Origin: Agromyces atrinae
GTDB taxonomy: Bacteria > Actinomycetota > Actinomycetes > Actinomycetales > Microbacteriaceae
NCBI RefSeq assembly: GCF_013407835.1
Contig: NZ_JACCBI010000001.1
Location: forward strand, 3,224,001-3,288,000
DNA: 64,000 nt
Direction of reading: 5' to 3'
Shown here: in pieces, positions 39,380 through 47,645 of the stretch
How the letters are laid out: each line of letters begins with the position of its first letter
How positions within the stretch are numbered: the first letter of the stretch is position 1
Made by a program: the position numbers and the translations under genes
The notes under the pieces: model-generated
What the model was told of the DNA's origin: nothing
Databases searched by the model: none
What the model saw: only the letters and a program-made list of their open reading frames with translations

Positions 39380-39464
39380 GGTGACGTGTCCGAGCGGCCG
39401 AAGGTGCAACTCTCGAAAAGTTGTGTAGTGAAAGCTACCGTGGGTTCAAATCCCACCGTCACCG
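39380..39464 (+). tRNA. tRNA-Ser (CGA)
   Basis: 85 bases with the long class II variable arm (GTGTAGTGAAAGCTAC region). Acceptor GGTGACG/CGTCACC, anticodon loop CTCGAAA, anticodon CGA, discriminator G. The CCA end is encoded (39465-39467). Confidence 0.96.
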
Positions 39465-39469
39465 CCACA

Positions 39470-39515
39470 GAAAGCCCCCGCGCTCCTCAGAACGATGAGG
39501 AGATCGGGGGCTTTC
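39470..39515 (+). terminator. tRNA-Ser terminator
   Basis: GAAAGCCCCCG pairs with CGGGGGCTTTC, and an inner stem CTCCTCA/TGAGGAG continues it. It starts six bases after the tRNA. Confidence 0.8.
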
Positions 39516-39543
39516 GCTTTGTGTGGGTACGACGAACCCACGA

Positions 39544-39576
39544 GAAAGGGCCCGGTCGAATCGACCGGGCCCTTTC
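39544..39576 (-). terminator. Terminator of the rhamnonate operon
   Basis: A 33-base perfect palindrome with GAAAGGGCCCGGTCGA arms, directly downstream of the convergent FAH-family gene that ends at 39583. Confidence 0.8.
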
Positions 39577-39582
39577 GCACGC

Positions 39583-40437
39583 TCACACGACCGCGTCGAC
39601 CAACCGCTGCCGCTGCTCGCCCAACCCGTCGATGCCGATCTCGACGACGTCGCCCGCGCGGAGGTAGGGGAAGCGCCCCGAGAAGGCGACGCCCTGGGGC
39701 GTGCCCGTGTTGATGAGGTCGCCCGGTTCGAGCACGAGGTACTGCGAGAGGTGGTGCACGATCTCGGCGACCGTGAAGATCATGTCGGAGGTGCTCGAGT
39801 CCTGGCGGGGCTCGCCGTTGACGCGCGACCACAGCCGCAGCGCCTGCGGGTCGACCTCGTCGGCCGGCACGAGCGCGGGCCCGAGCGGATTGAAGGTCTC
39901 GGCGTTCTTGCCCTTCGACCACTGGCCGCCCGAATGCTCGACCTGGAAGGCGCGCTCCGAGACGTCGTGCGAGACGACGTATCCGGCGATGTGTGCGAGC
40001 GCTTCCTCGGGGCTCGAGAGGTACCGGGCGCGCGTGCCGATGACGACGCCGAGCTCGACCTCCCAGTCGACCTTCTCCGCTCCCGGCGGGATGAACACGT
40101 CGTCGAACGGTCCGACGACGGTGTTGGGGTGCTTGTGGAAGAGGATCGGGATCGTCGGCGGTGCATCGCCCGACTCCGCCGCGTGCGCCGCATAGTTCTG
40201 CCCGATGCAGAGCACCGCCGGCGGGCGGGCGATCGGCGCGCCGACGCGCAGACCCTCGGCTCCGTCGAGGAGGGGCAGCTCACCCGCCGCGAGTGCGGCC
40301 CGGGTGCGTGCGATGCCGTCGTCGGCGAGGAAGGCGCCGTCGATGTCGGCTGTCAGCGAGTCCAGTCGATGGGTGCGGCCGTCGTGTCGAACCGCGGGGC
40401 GTTCAGCGCCGGGTTCGCCGAGTCGGAGGAATTCCAT
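39583..40437 (-). CDS. FAH-family hydrolase, probable 2,4-diketo-3-deoxy-L-rhamnonate hydrolase
   Basis: 284 residues. The FAH active-site region is clear: CIGQNYAAHAAE, LFHKHPNTVVGPFDDV, VDWEVELGVVIG (metal-binding acidic residues) and GDLINTGTPQGVA. Family members cleave C-C bonds of diketo acids. Next to L-rhamnonate dehydratase and a dehydrogenase, the expected reaction is cleavage of 2,4-diketo-3-deoxy-L-rhamnonate to pyruvate and L-lactate. It is the last gene of the minus-strand operon. The substrate is inferred from context. Confidence 0.85.
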   Translation of the reverse strand: MEFLRLGEPGAERPAVRHDGRTHRLDSLTADIDGAFLADDGIARTRAALAAGELPLLDGAEGLRVGAPIARPPAVLCIGQNYAAHAAESGDAPPTIPILFHKHPNTVVGPFDDVFIPPGAEKVDWEVELGVVIGTRARYLSSPEEALAHIAGYVVSHDVSERAFQVEHSGGQWSKGKNAETFNPLGPALVPADEVDPQALRLWSRVNGEPRQDSSTSDMIFTVAEIVHHLSQYLVLEPGDLINTGTPQGVAFSGRFPYLRAGDVVEIGIDGLGEQRQRLVDAVV

Positions 40438-40458
40438 GGTGTGCTCCAGGGGTCGGGG

Positions 40459-41637
40459 TCAGTGGGTGTACGGGCGGTGCTTCTGGATGTCGGCCGACAG
40501 CTCGACCCCGAAGCCGGGCGTCTCGGGCACCTTCAGTCGCCCGTTGACGGGCACCGGCTCGCCGACGAGCATCGGCGAGAACATCGGCACGACCTCCTCG
40601 GCGGTCGGGTGCATCATGAGGAACTCCGCGAACGGACTGTTCGTGCGCGTCACGACGAAGTGGTACGAGTAGACCGACGAGCCGTGCGGCACGACCATCG
40701 TGCCGTGGGCGTCGGCGAGGGCCGAGATCTTGATGAGCTCGGTGATGCCGCCGCACCATCCGACATCCGGCTGGATGAGGTCGACGCCGGTCTCGAGCAG
40801 CTGGCGGAAGCCCCAGCGGGTCGCCTCGTGCTCGCCCGTGGTGATGAGCATGGTCGAGGGGGCGCGCTTCCGCAGCTCGGCGTAGCCCCAGTAGTCGTCG
40901 GGGATGAGCGCCTCTTCGATCCACTTGAGGCCGTGGTCGGATGCCGCGTGCGCGAGTCTCGTCGCATACTCGACGTCGAGCGACATCCAGCAGTCGTACA
41001 TGAGCCAGAAGTCATCCCCGACCTTGCCGCGCATGTCGGCGAGCAGCTCGATGTTCTTCCGGAAGCCCTCCTCGCCCTCGGCGGGGCCGTGGTGCAGGGG
41101 CATCTTGCCGCCGATGAAACCAAGCTCCTTCGCTTTATCGGGGCGGGCGCCCGTCGCGTAGAACTGCAGCTCGTCGCGCACGGGGCCGCCGAGCAGTTCG
41201 AAGACGGGAACCTGACGGATGCGGCCGAGCAGGTCGTAGAGCGCGAGGTCGACGCCGCTGATGGCGTTGAGCACGACACCGCGACGTCCGTAATAGAGCG
41301 TCGACTTGTACATCTGGTCCCAGATGCGTTCGATGTCGGTGACGCGCTGGCCTTCGAGGAAGCGCGCGAGGTGCTTCTCGACGATGAAGGCTCCGATCTC
41401 GCCCGCGGTCGTGACCGAGAAGCCGACCGTGCCGTCGCTCGCCTCGATCTCGACGACGAGCGTGCCGAGCACGTTGATGCCGAAGCTCTGCCGCGACTGG
41501 CGGTACTCGGGGTACATGCTCATGGGCGTCGCGATGTGATCGTCGATCCAGTGGGCGTCGCCCTGGTCGTGGTAGTCGGCGCCGCCGCCGCGCACCGTGT
41601 AGGCGCGGACCTCGCGGATCGTGGGTGTTCCGGTCAT
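40459..41637 (-). CDS. rhmD: L-rhamnonate dehydratase
   Basis: 392 residues, enolase superfamily (mandelate racemase branch). It agrees closely with E. coli RhmD as I recall it: [67 protein letters not shown] and [12 protein letters not shown]. It dehydrates L-rhamnonate to 2-keto-3-deoxy-L-rhamnonate using Mg2+. The start overlaps the stop of the upstream dehydrogenase gene. Confidence 0.93.
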   Translation of the reverse strand: MTGTPTIREVRAYTVRGGGADYHDQGDAHWIDDHIATPMSMYPEYRQSRQSFGINVLGTLVVEIEASDGTVGFSVTTAGEIGAFIVEKHLARFLEGQRVTDIERIWDQMYKSTLYYGRRGVVLNAISGVDLALYDLLGRIRQVPVFELLGGPVRDELQFYATGARPDKAKELGFIGGKMPLHHGPAEGEEGFRKNIELLADMRGKVGDDFWLMYDCWMSLDVEYATRLAHAASDHGLKWIEEALIPDDYWGYAELRKRAPSTMLITTGEHEATRWGFRQLLETGVDLIQPDVGWCGGITELIKISALADAHGTMVVPHGSSVYSYHFVVTRTNSPFAEFLMMHPTAEEVVPMFSPMLVGEPVPVNGRLKVPETPGFGVELSADIQKHRPYTH

Positions 41638-42671
41638 CGTGCGTCTCCATTTCGGTCGAATCGGACAAGGACCTTGCCCGGTGTGCCGTCGCCGGCGGCG
41701 AGTGAGGTGAAGGCGGCGTCGGCCTCGGCGACGTCGATCTCGCGGCTGATGAGTGCTCGGTAGAGTTCCGGCTCCGCCCCGATGATGCGGGCGGCGTCGG
41801 TGAAGTCGTTCGAGCCGTAGGTGAAGCTGCCGATGAGCGAGCGCTCCTCGGTGCTGATGAGGAAGGCGTCGAGGCTCACCTGCGGGGCCCCCATGCCGAC
41901 GAGGCAGATCGGCGCGCCGAGCGTCGTGCTCGTGAGCGCGTCGCGAAGCGTCGGCGTGATGCCCACGGCGTCGATCGCGGCGTCGGCGAGACCGCCCGTC
42001 GCGACGAGGGCGTCGTGCACGCTGCCGGTCGCCGGGTCGATGACCTCGGCGCCGAGCTGACGGACGAGGTCGCGCCGACCGGCATCCATCTCGCTCACGA
42101 TGATCGTGCCCGCACCCGCATCGCGGAGGGCGATCACCACCGACTGCCCGATGGGGCCGCCGCCGATGACGAGCACACGCCCGAGGCGCTCCGCGGGAAG
42201 GCGACGGACGGCGTGGACGGCGACCGCGAGCGGCTCGATGAGGGCACCGAGTTCGATCGGCAGGGCCTCGGGCAGGGTGACGACGTTGCGGGCGGGAACC
42301 ACGATGTAGTCGGCGAATGCCGCGGGGATCTCGCGGGCGACGCCGATGACGTGCTTGCCGGGGTGGTGCTGCTCGCGCCCGGCGTAGGTCGCCGCATCCT
42401 CGGCGGGCACGACGACGGGGTTGAACGTGACGGGCGTTCCGACCTCGAGGCCCGTCACGTCCGGCCCGACGGCCGCGATCGTTCCGCTCGATTCGTGGCC
42501 CATGACCTGGCCGGGGAAGCGTCGACCGTTCTCGCCCGTGTAGCCGTGCACGTCCGAACCGCAGATGCCGGTCGCGGCGACGCGGATGAGTGCCTCACCC
42601 GGCCCGGGCTCGGGCGTGGGGGAGTCGCGGACGGCCAGGTGGCCGATCTCGGTCAGTACGAGCTCGCGCAT
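41634..42671 (-). CDS. Zinc-dependent MDR dehydrogenase, probable 2-keto-3-deoxy-L-rhamnonate dehydrogenase
   Basis: 345 residues from ATG 42671, with GGAG upstream. [10 protein letters not shown] and GHESSGTI hold the catalytic zinc ligands, and GGGPIGQSV binds the nucleotide. The four-cysteine structural zinc loop of classic alcohol dehydrogenases is missing ([24 protein letters not shown] instead has histidines). It should oxidise the C4 hydroxyl of the dehydratase product; known enzymes for this step are mostly short-chain type, so this assignment rests on context. Confidence 0.82.
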   Translation of the reverse strand: MRELVLTEIGHLAVRDSPTPEPGPGEALIRVAATGICGSDVHGYTGENGRRFPGQVMGHESSGTIAAVGPDVTGLEVGTPVTFNPVVVPAEDAATYAGREQHHPGKHVIGVAREIPAAFADYIVVPARNVVTLPEALPIELGALIEPLAVAVHAVRRLPAERLGRVLVIGGGPIGQSVVIALRDAGAGTIIVSEMDAGRRDLVRQLGAEVIDPATGSVHDALVATGGLADAAIDAVGITPTLRDALTSTTLGAPICLVGMGAPQVSLDAFLISTEERSLIGSFTYGSNDFTDAARIIGAEPELYRALISREIDVAEADAAFTSLAAGDGTPGKVLVRFDRNGDAR

Positions 42672-42702
42672 GAGCGGCTCTCCTTTCTTCTGCCGACCGC
42701 GG

Positions 42703-44043
42703 TCAGCGCTGGCGGGCGAGGGTCGTGTCGAGTCCGACGCCGTCGGTCTCGCGGACGGCGGGGCTGACGAGGCGGCTGAGCGCAATGAGCGCTGCGCCGA
42801 TGAACGCGATCGCGGCGAGCACGATGAGTCCGGCGTTGTCGCCGAACGTCGCGTCGGCCCAGTTCTTCAGCACCGGGGCGAGGAATCCGCCGAGGCTTCC
42901 GAGCGAGTTGATGAGCGCGATGCCGCTCGCTGCAGCCGCACCGACGAGGAACGATGTCGGGAGCGTCCAGAAGACGGGCTGCACGGAGATGAAGCCGGCC
43001 GCGCCGACGCTCAGGGCGGCGAGAGCGAGGATCGGTTCGCCGATGACCGCCGACAGCACGATGCCGACTCCGGCCGCAGCGAGAGCGCACGTCGCGATGA
43101 GTCGGCGCTGGCCGGTGCTGTCGGCGAGGCGCGAGAGCACGAACGTCACGATGAGCGCGAAGGTCCACGGCACGGCCGTCAGGAGCCCGACCTCGAGGCC
43201 GACGGGCTTGCCGACGATCTCGGAGATCTGGGTCGGGAGGTAGAAGGTGACGCCGTAGACGCTCATCTGGATCGTCAGGTAGATCGCCGCGAAGTACAGC
43301 ACGATCGGGTTGCCGAGGGTGCGGAGCACGCCGCGGGGCGAGTGGTTCTCCTTGGCGGTGTCCTCGGCATCGAGGGCCGCGAGCAGGGTCGTGCGCTCAC
43401 GCTCGCTCAGCCACTTCGCATCCTTCGGGCCGTTGTCGAGGTAGAAGAAGGCGACGATGCCGACGATGACGGTCAGGATGCCGGTCACGAGGAACATGAG
43501 CTGCCAGCCGTGGATGCTGACCTTGTCGTCGAGGTCGAGGAGCATGCCCGAGAGCGGGCCGCCGAAGATGAAGGCGAGCGGGGCGCCGAAGTAGAAGAGG
43601 CCGTTGACGCGCGCCCGGAACGTGAGCGGCACCCAGTAGGTGAGGAAGAGGATGACGCCGGGGAAGAATCCGGCCTCCGTGATGCCGAGCAGAACGCGCA
43701 GCGTGTAGAAGATCCACTCGTTGGTGGCGAACATCATGAGTGCCGAGACGATGCCCCACGAGACCATGATGCGCGCGAGCCAGATCTTCGCGCCGACGCG
43801 GCGCATGATGAGGTTCGACGGCACCTCGAAGAGGGCGTAGCCGAGGAAGAAGATTCCGGCGCCGAGCGCGTAGGCCGCGTCGGAGATGCCGGTGTCGGCC
43901 TGCCACGCGACCTTCGCGAAGCCGAGATTGGCGCGATCGAGGAACGCGAGGATGTACATGAGCAGCAGAATCGGGATGAGCCGGAACGTGACCTTGCGGA
44001 CGACGGCCGCCAGTTCGGGCTGCGCGAGTGTGTGAGTGGACAT
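42703..44043 (-). CDS. MFS transporter (ACS family), probable L-rhamnonate carrier
   Basis: 446 residues from ATG 44043 (GGAG upstream; an earlier frame start at 44082 lacks one). Twelve membrane segments; DRANLGFAKVAWQADTGIS and the loop RRVGAKIWLARIMVSWG are typical of anion:cation symporters that carry sugar acids. First gene of the operon, facing the IclR regulator, parallel to the E. coli rhamnonate locus, where an MFS carrier adjoins the dehydratase gene. Confidence 0.88.
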   Translation of the reverse strand: MSTHTLAQPELAAVVRKVTFRLIPILLLMYILAFLDRANLGFAKVAWQADTGISDAAYALGAGIFFLGYALFEVPSNLIMRRVGAKIWLARIMVSWGIVSALMMFATNEWIFYTLRVLLGITEAGFFPGVILFLTYWVPLTFRARVNGLFYFGAPLAFIFGGPLSGMLLDLDDKVSIHGWQLMFLVTGILTVIVGIVAFFYLDNGPKDAKWLSERERTTLLAALDAEDTAKENHSPRGVLRTLGNPIVLYFAAIYLTIQMSVYGVTFYLPTQISEIVGKPVGLEVGLLTAVPWTFALIVTFVLSRLADSTGQRRLIATCALAAAGVGIVLSAVIGEPILALAALSVGAAGFISVQPVFWTLPTSFLVGAAAASGIALINSLGSLGGFLAPVLKNWADATFGDNAGLIVLAAIAFIGAALIALSRLVSPAVRETDGVGLDTTLARQR

Positions 44044-44073
44044 GAGGCATCTCCATTGACGAGTAGTATCCGA

Positions 44074-44124
44074 TGCGTTCATGTATGTGAACAGACCGTC
44101 TCAGACCTGAACGCACGGTAGTGT
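44074..44124. promoter_or_regulatory. Operator region between the rhamnonate operon and its IclR regulator
   Basis: TGCGTTCA (44074-44081) and its inverse TGAACGCA (44108-44115) flank a palindrome GTTCATGTATGTGAAC (44077-44092). TAGTGT (44119-44124) is a possible -10 for the regulator gene. Such sites fit a dimeric IclR protein. Confidence 0.5.
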
Positions 44125-44169
44125 GACATATCCGCGAGCAGCGCACAATTCATTTCTCTGGGAGGTCGG

Positions 44170-44964
44170 ATGTCGGTGAGCGAGCAACCTCAGGGCTCGG
44201 TGAAGTCCGCGGGCCGCGCCCTCGAGATCGTCGAGTTCCTCGCGGAAGCGGCCGAGTCGCAGTCCTTTCCTCAGCTCGTCGCGGCTCTCGAGCTGCCGCG
44301 ATCGAGCACGCACGGGCTGCTGAAGACCCTCGTCTCCGCGGGCTGGGTCGAGCTCGATCCCGCGACCAAGCGCTATTCGCTCGGTCTGAAGGCGTGGCAG
44401 ATCGGCCAGCGGTACGACGGGCACCGTCTGCTGCTCGAGTCGGGACCCGCGCTCATGCGCGCGCTCACGGACCAGACCGGCGAGACGGTGCAGATGGCGC
44501 GTCTCGACGGCGTCGAGAACGTCTACATCGCGATCACGCCGTCGCCGCACCAGATGCGGCTCGCGTCGAACGTCGGGATGCGACTGCACGCGCACGCCAC
44601 GGGCATCGGCAAGGCGTTGCTGAGCACGCTGAGCGACGAGGATGCGCTCCATCGGCTGCGCCAGGTCGCCCTGCCGCGTCTCACCGACAAGACGCTCACC
44701 GAACCGACCGAGATCATGAGCGTCGTCGCGCGCGGCCGCGACCTCGGCTACTTCGTCGACGACGAGGAGTTCATCGACGGGTGCCGGTGCGTCGCCATGC
44801 CGCTGACGTGGCCCGACGAGACGGGCGTCGCGGCGGCCCTCAGCATCACGATGCCCACGAGCCGCACCGACGAGCGGTGGCCGCACTCGATGGTGGAGCC
44901 GCTCCGCCGCACCGTCCTGCAGCTGCGCGAGGGCATGCATCTGGTCGGCGTGGCGCGCTCGTAG
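44170..44964 (+). CDS. IclR-family regulator of the rhamnonate operon
   Basis: 264 residues; GGGAGG precedes the ATG. The winged helix (SFPQLVAALELPRSSTHGLLKTL, residues about 31-54) and the IclR effector domain (LHAHATGIGKALLS; YFVDDEEFIDGCRCVAMPL) are clear. Divergent from the transporter gene, it probably senses L-rhamnonate or its dehydration product. Confidence 0.93.
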   Translation: MSVSEQPQGSVKSAGRALEIVEFLAEAAESQSFPQLVAALELPRSSTHGLLKTLVSAGWVELDPATKRYSLGLKAWQIGQRYDGHRLLLESGPALMRALTDQTGETVQMARLDGVENVYIAITPSPHQMRLASNVGMRLHAHATGIGKALLSTLSDEDALHRLRQVALPRLTDKTLTEPTEIMSVVARGRDLGYFVDDEEFIDGCRCVAMPLTWPDETGVAAALSITMPTSRTDERWPHSMVEPLRRTVLQLREGMHLVGVARS

Positions 44965-45051
44965 CGCGCGCCGTCCCCAGAGCGAGGGATCACGATCGGC
45001 GAGGGTGCGCCGATAGTCTGGGACGATCAAGAACGTGTACGAGGGGGCGTC

Positions 45052-46224
45052 GTGATCACTGCGCAAGACGAGACGCGGCGGCTGGCGATCGCCGACTATC
45101 AGGTGGTCGGCCGGGAACCCGAGTCCGACCTCCAGAGCCTCGTGCAGCTCGCGGCGATGGTGTGCGGCGTGTCGACCGCGGTCATCAACATCATCGACGA
45201 CCGGTACCAGCACCAGGTGGCCGCCGTGGGCCTCGAGCCGGGCGTCTGCAGCCGCGAAGACTCGATGTGCGCGGTCGTCTTCCAGGAGCCGGGGAGCGTC
45301 GTCGTCGCCGACGCGCGAGTCGACCCGCGATTCTCGGCCAACCCGTTCGTGACGGGCGAGATCGGACTCGTGCGCTTCTACGCCTCGAGCCCCCTCATCA
45401 CGCCCGAGGGCATCCCGATCGGCACGATCTGCGTGTTCGACGAGGAGGTCGGCAACCTCGACCACGAGCAGGGGCGCGCACTCGACGTGCTCGCTCACCA
45501 GATCGTCGACGTTCTCGAGCTCCGGCGCATGACGCGTGTGCTCGGCGAGTCGAACGAACAGCTCGCCCAGTTCGCCGGTCAGGTGAGCCACGACCTGCGC
45601 AACCCCCTCATGGCGCTCTCCGGTTTCATCGAGCTCGCGAGCGACAGCCCCGAGATGGCCAACGCGCCGGAGGCTGCTAAGTCCCTCCTGCGCGCCGAGG
45701 CCGCGGCCGATCGCATGGCGACGATGATCTCCGACTTGCTCGACTACGCCCGCAGCGGGGGCACGCGCCCGCGTCGCGCCGACGTCGACCTGGCCGAGAT
45801 CGTCGGCGCCGCCGTCGAAGACCTCGACGCCACCCTCGCGGCGACCGGCAGTACGGTCGTCGTCGACACGCCTCACGATGTCGCCGGAGACGCGACCCTC
45901 CTGCGAGTGCTCCTGCAGAACCTCATCGCCAACGCCGTGAAGTTCACGGCCGCCTCGGGCCGTGAACCGCACATCGAGGTGCGCTCGTCGCTCATCACGG
46001 GCGGGTGGCACATCACGGTCGACGACAACGGTCCCGGCATCCCCGTCGATCAACGCGATCGCGTCTTCGGTCTCATGGAGCGCGGCTCGGCGCACTCGGT
46101 CGCGGGGCTCGGCATCGGGCTCTCGACGTGCAAGCGCATCGTCGAGGGGCACGGCGGCCGCATCGGCATCGAGGATTCGCCGCTCGGCGGCACGCGCTTC
46201 TGGGTCGTGCTCCCCGCCTCCTGA
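45052..46224 (+). CDS. Soluble GAF-domain sensor histidine kinase
   Basis: 390 residues from GTG 45052 (GAGGGGG upstream; TAGTCT near 45014). A GAF domain (about 25-160, with CSREDSMCAVV) is followed by HisKA (QVSHDLRNPLMALSG, phospho-His) and HATPase (N box NLIANAVKF, G1 DDNGPGIP, G2 GLGIGLSTCKRI). No membrane segments. No response regulator gene adjoins, so it is an orphan kinase. It could sense light, redox or a small ligand through GAF. Confidence 0.92.
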   Translation: MITAQDETRRLAIADYQVVGREPESDLQSLVQLAAMVCGVSTAVINIIDDRYQHQVAAVGLEPGVCSREDSMCAVVFQEPGSVVVADARVDPRFSANPFVTGEIGLVRFYASSPLITPEGIPIGTICVFDEEVGNLDHEQGRALDVLAHQIVDVLELRRMTRVLGESNEQLAQFAGQVSHDLRNPLMALSGFIELASDSPEMANAPEAAKSLLRAEAAADRMATMISDLLDYARSGGTRPRRADVDLAEIVGAAVEDLDATLAATGSTVVVDTPHDVAGDATLLRVLLQNLIANAVKFTAASGREPHIEVRSSLITGGWHITVDDNGPGIPVDQRDRVFGLMERGSAHSVAGLGIGLSTCKRIVEGHGGRIGIEDSPLGGTRFWVVLPAS

Positions 46225-46261
46225 ACCGGCGCCCGCGTCATCCGCCCGCCCCGCGGGTTCC

Positions 46262-46347
46262 TGCCGTTCTGGCGGAGGTTCGGCGCAACGCGCCGGTGGC
46301 GGATGGCGGTGGGCGGCGTGTCGGCCCAGGTATCCGCCAGAACGGCA
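46262..46347. repeat. Long-loop inverted repeat with TGCCGTTCTGGCGGA arms
   Basis: Perfect 15-bp arms (46262-46276 and 46333-46347), 56-base loop with an inner CGGCGC-aac-GCGCCG stem. It lies after the kinase gene. Confidence 0.8.
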
Positions 46348-46414
46348 CGGGCGATACGGTGAGAGCGAACGGTGCGGATGACGCGCCGCTGAATCTTCCG
46401 AACAAGGGGTTGTC

Positions 46415-46807
46415 ATGGTCCGCTTCCTGATCCGCGCGGCGATCTTCCTCGTGACCGCGGCCCTCGGCCTGCTCGTCGCGGCGTGGATCCTGCCCGAGGT
46501 CGTGCTCTCGCCGTCGGGCTTCATCACGGCCGTCATCGTCTTCGCGATCGCGCAGAGCATCCTCGCGCCGTTCATCCTCAACATGGCGCGGAAGTACGCC
46601 CCCGCGCTGCTCGGCGGCATCGGGCTCGTCTCGACGTTCGTCGCCCTCCTCATCGCGACGTTCTTCCCCGGCGGGCTCACCATCACGGGCATCCCCGCGT
46701 GGGTGCTCGCGACGCTCATCGTGTGGCTCGTGACGGCGCTCGGCGGCTGGGTGCTGCCGCTCCTGTTCCTCCGCGACCGGGCCGGCAAGCGCTCGAAGGC
46801 CGCCTGA
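46415..46807 (+). CDS. Small membrane protein annotated as phage-holin-like
   Basis: 130 residues with four hydrophobic segments covering most of the chain and a basic C-terminus. Chromosomal Microbacteriaceae proteins of this type are often called phage holin family, but no other phage gene is near, so a lytic role is unlikely. Confidence 0.78.
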   Translation: MVRFLIRAAIFLVTAALGLLVAAWILPEVVLSPSGFITAVIVFAIAQSILAPFILNMARKYAPALLGGIGLVSTFVALLIATFFPGGLTITGIPAWVLATLIVWLVTALGGWVLPLLFLRDRAGKRSKAA

Positions 46808-46886
46808 CCGCACGCGTCGGGTATCGAGTCGACGAGCTGGCGTCGACGGATGACGCGGGCGAGGCGATCGGCGAGTCCGAACGCCG

Positions 46887-47531
46887 CTAGGCGGAGGCCG
46901 GCGCGGGAGCGTCGATCGCGAGCTTCACGCCCACGGCGCCGAGCAGCGTGCCGGTGATGCGCCGCTGCCACCGGATCCAGGTGGGGCGCGAGCCGAGGAA
47001 CACGGCGATGCCTCCCGCGGCGACGACCAGTAGGGCGTTGACGACGAGGCTCACCGAGATCTGAACCCCGCCGAGCAGGAACCCCTGCAGCATGACGTTG
47101 CCCGCGGACGTGTCGATGAACTGGGGGATGAGCGCGAGGTACATGATCGCGGCCTTGGGGTTCAAGAGATTCGTGAGGAGCCCCATGCGGAACAGTCGAC
47201 CGCGTGAATCGCGGGCGAGGGCCCTCGGTTCGAAGACCGAGAGCCCGCCGGGTCGGAGCGTCTTCCAAGCGAGCCACAGGAGGTACGCCGCACCGGCGAA
47301 CTTGAGCGCGATGTAGAGCCAGGGCACGACGAGGAACACGGCCGCGACTCCGATATTGGCCAGGGTCATGTAGACGATGAAGCCGACCACCGTTCCGCCG
47401 AGTGAGATCATTCCCGCTCGCCAGCCCTGACTGATGCTGCGGGAGACGAGGTAGATCATGTTCGGGCCGGGTGTGAGGACCATGCCGAGCGCTACGAGGC
47501 TCATGCCGATGACGGCCGCCCACGAGACCAT
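46887..47531 (-). CDS. LysE/RhtB-family amino acid exporter
   Basis: 214 residues with six membrane segments. The N-terminal LTPGPNMIYLVSRSISQGWRAG is the family signature. It exports amino acids or related compounds. GAGAGGAG precedes the ATG on the minus strand. It is divergent from the beta-mannosidase gene. Confidence 0.92.
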   Translation of the reverse strand: MVSWAAVIGMSLVALGMVLTPGPNMIYLVSRSISQGWRAGMISLGGTVVGFIVYMTLANIGVAAVFLVVPWLYIALKFAGAAYLLWLAWKTLRPGGLSVFEPRALARDSRGRLFRMGLLTNLLNPKAAIMYLALIPQFIDTSAGNVMLQGFLLGGVQISVSLVVNALLVVAAGGIAVFLGSRPTWIRWQRRITGTLLGAVGVKLAIDAPAPASA

Positions 47532-47592
47532 GCGTGCTCCTCTCGATCGCTCTGCTCACTGTAACCGCGCGCACCGGCATCCCCCGCCCGTA

Positions 47593-47608
47593 CTTAACCG
47601 GTTAAGGT
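47593..47608 (+). promoter_or_regulatory. Beta-mannosidase operator overlapping its -10
   Basis: Perfect 14-bp palindrome CTTAACCGGTTAAG (47593-47606) overlaps TAAGGT (47603-47608), the probable -10. The central CG is typical for LacI-family operators; the regulator gene follows the mannosidase gene. Confidence 0.7.
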
Positions 47609-47645
47609 AACGTGGGCCTGTCAGGAATCGAGGGAGAGGACTCAC

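Noticed and set aside
46415..46807. Prophage remnant suggested by a holin-like protein
   Set aside because: Neighbours are a kinase and an amino acid exporter; no integrase, attachment site or structural gene is seen.
44101..47580. 1159-codon open frame on the minus strand
   Set aside because: It crosses four genes with clear families and the intergenic repeats; it has no motif of its own.
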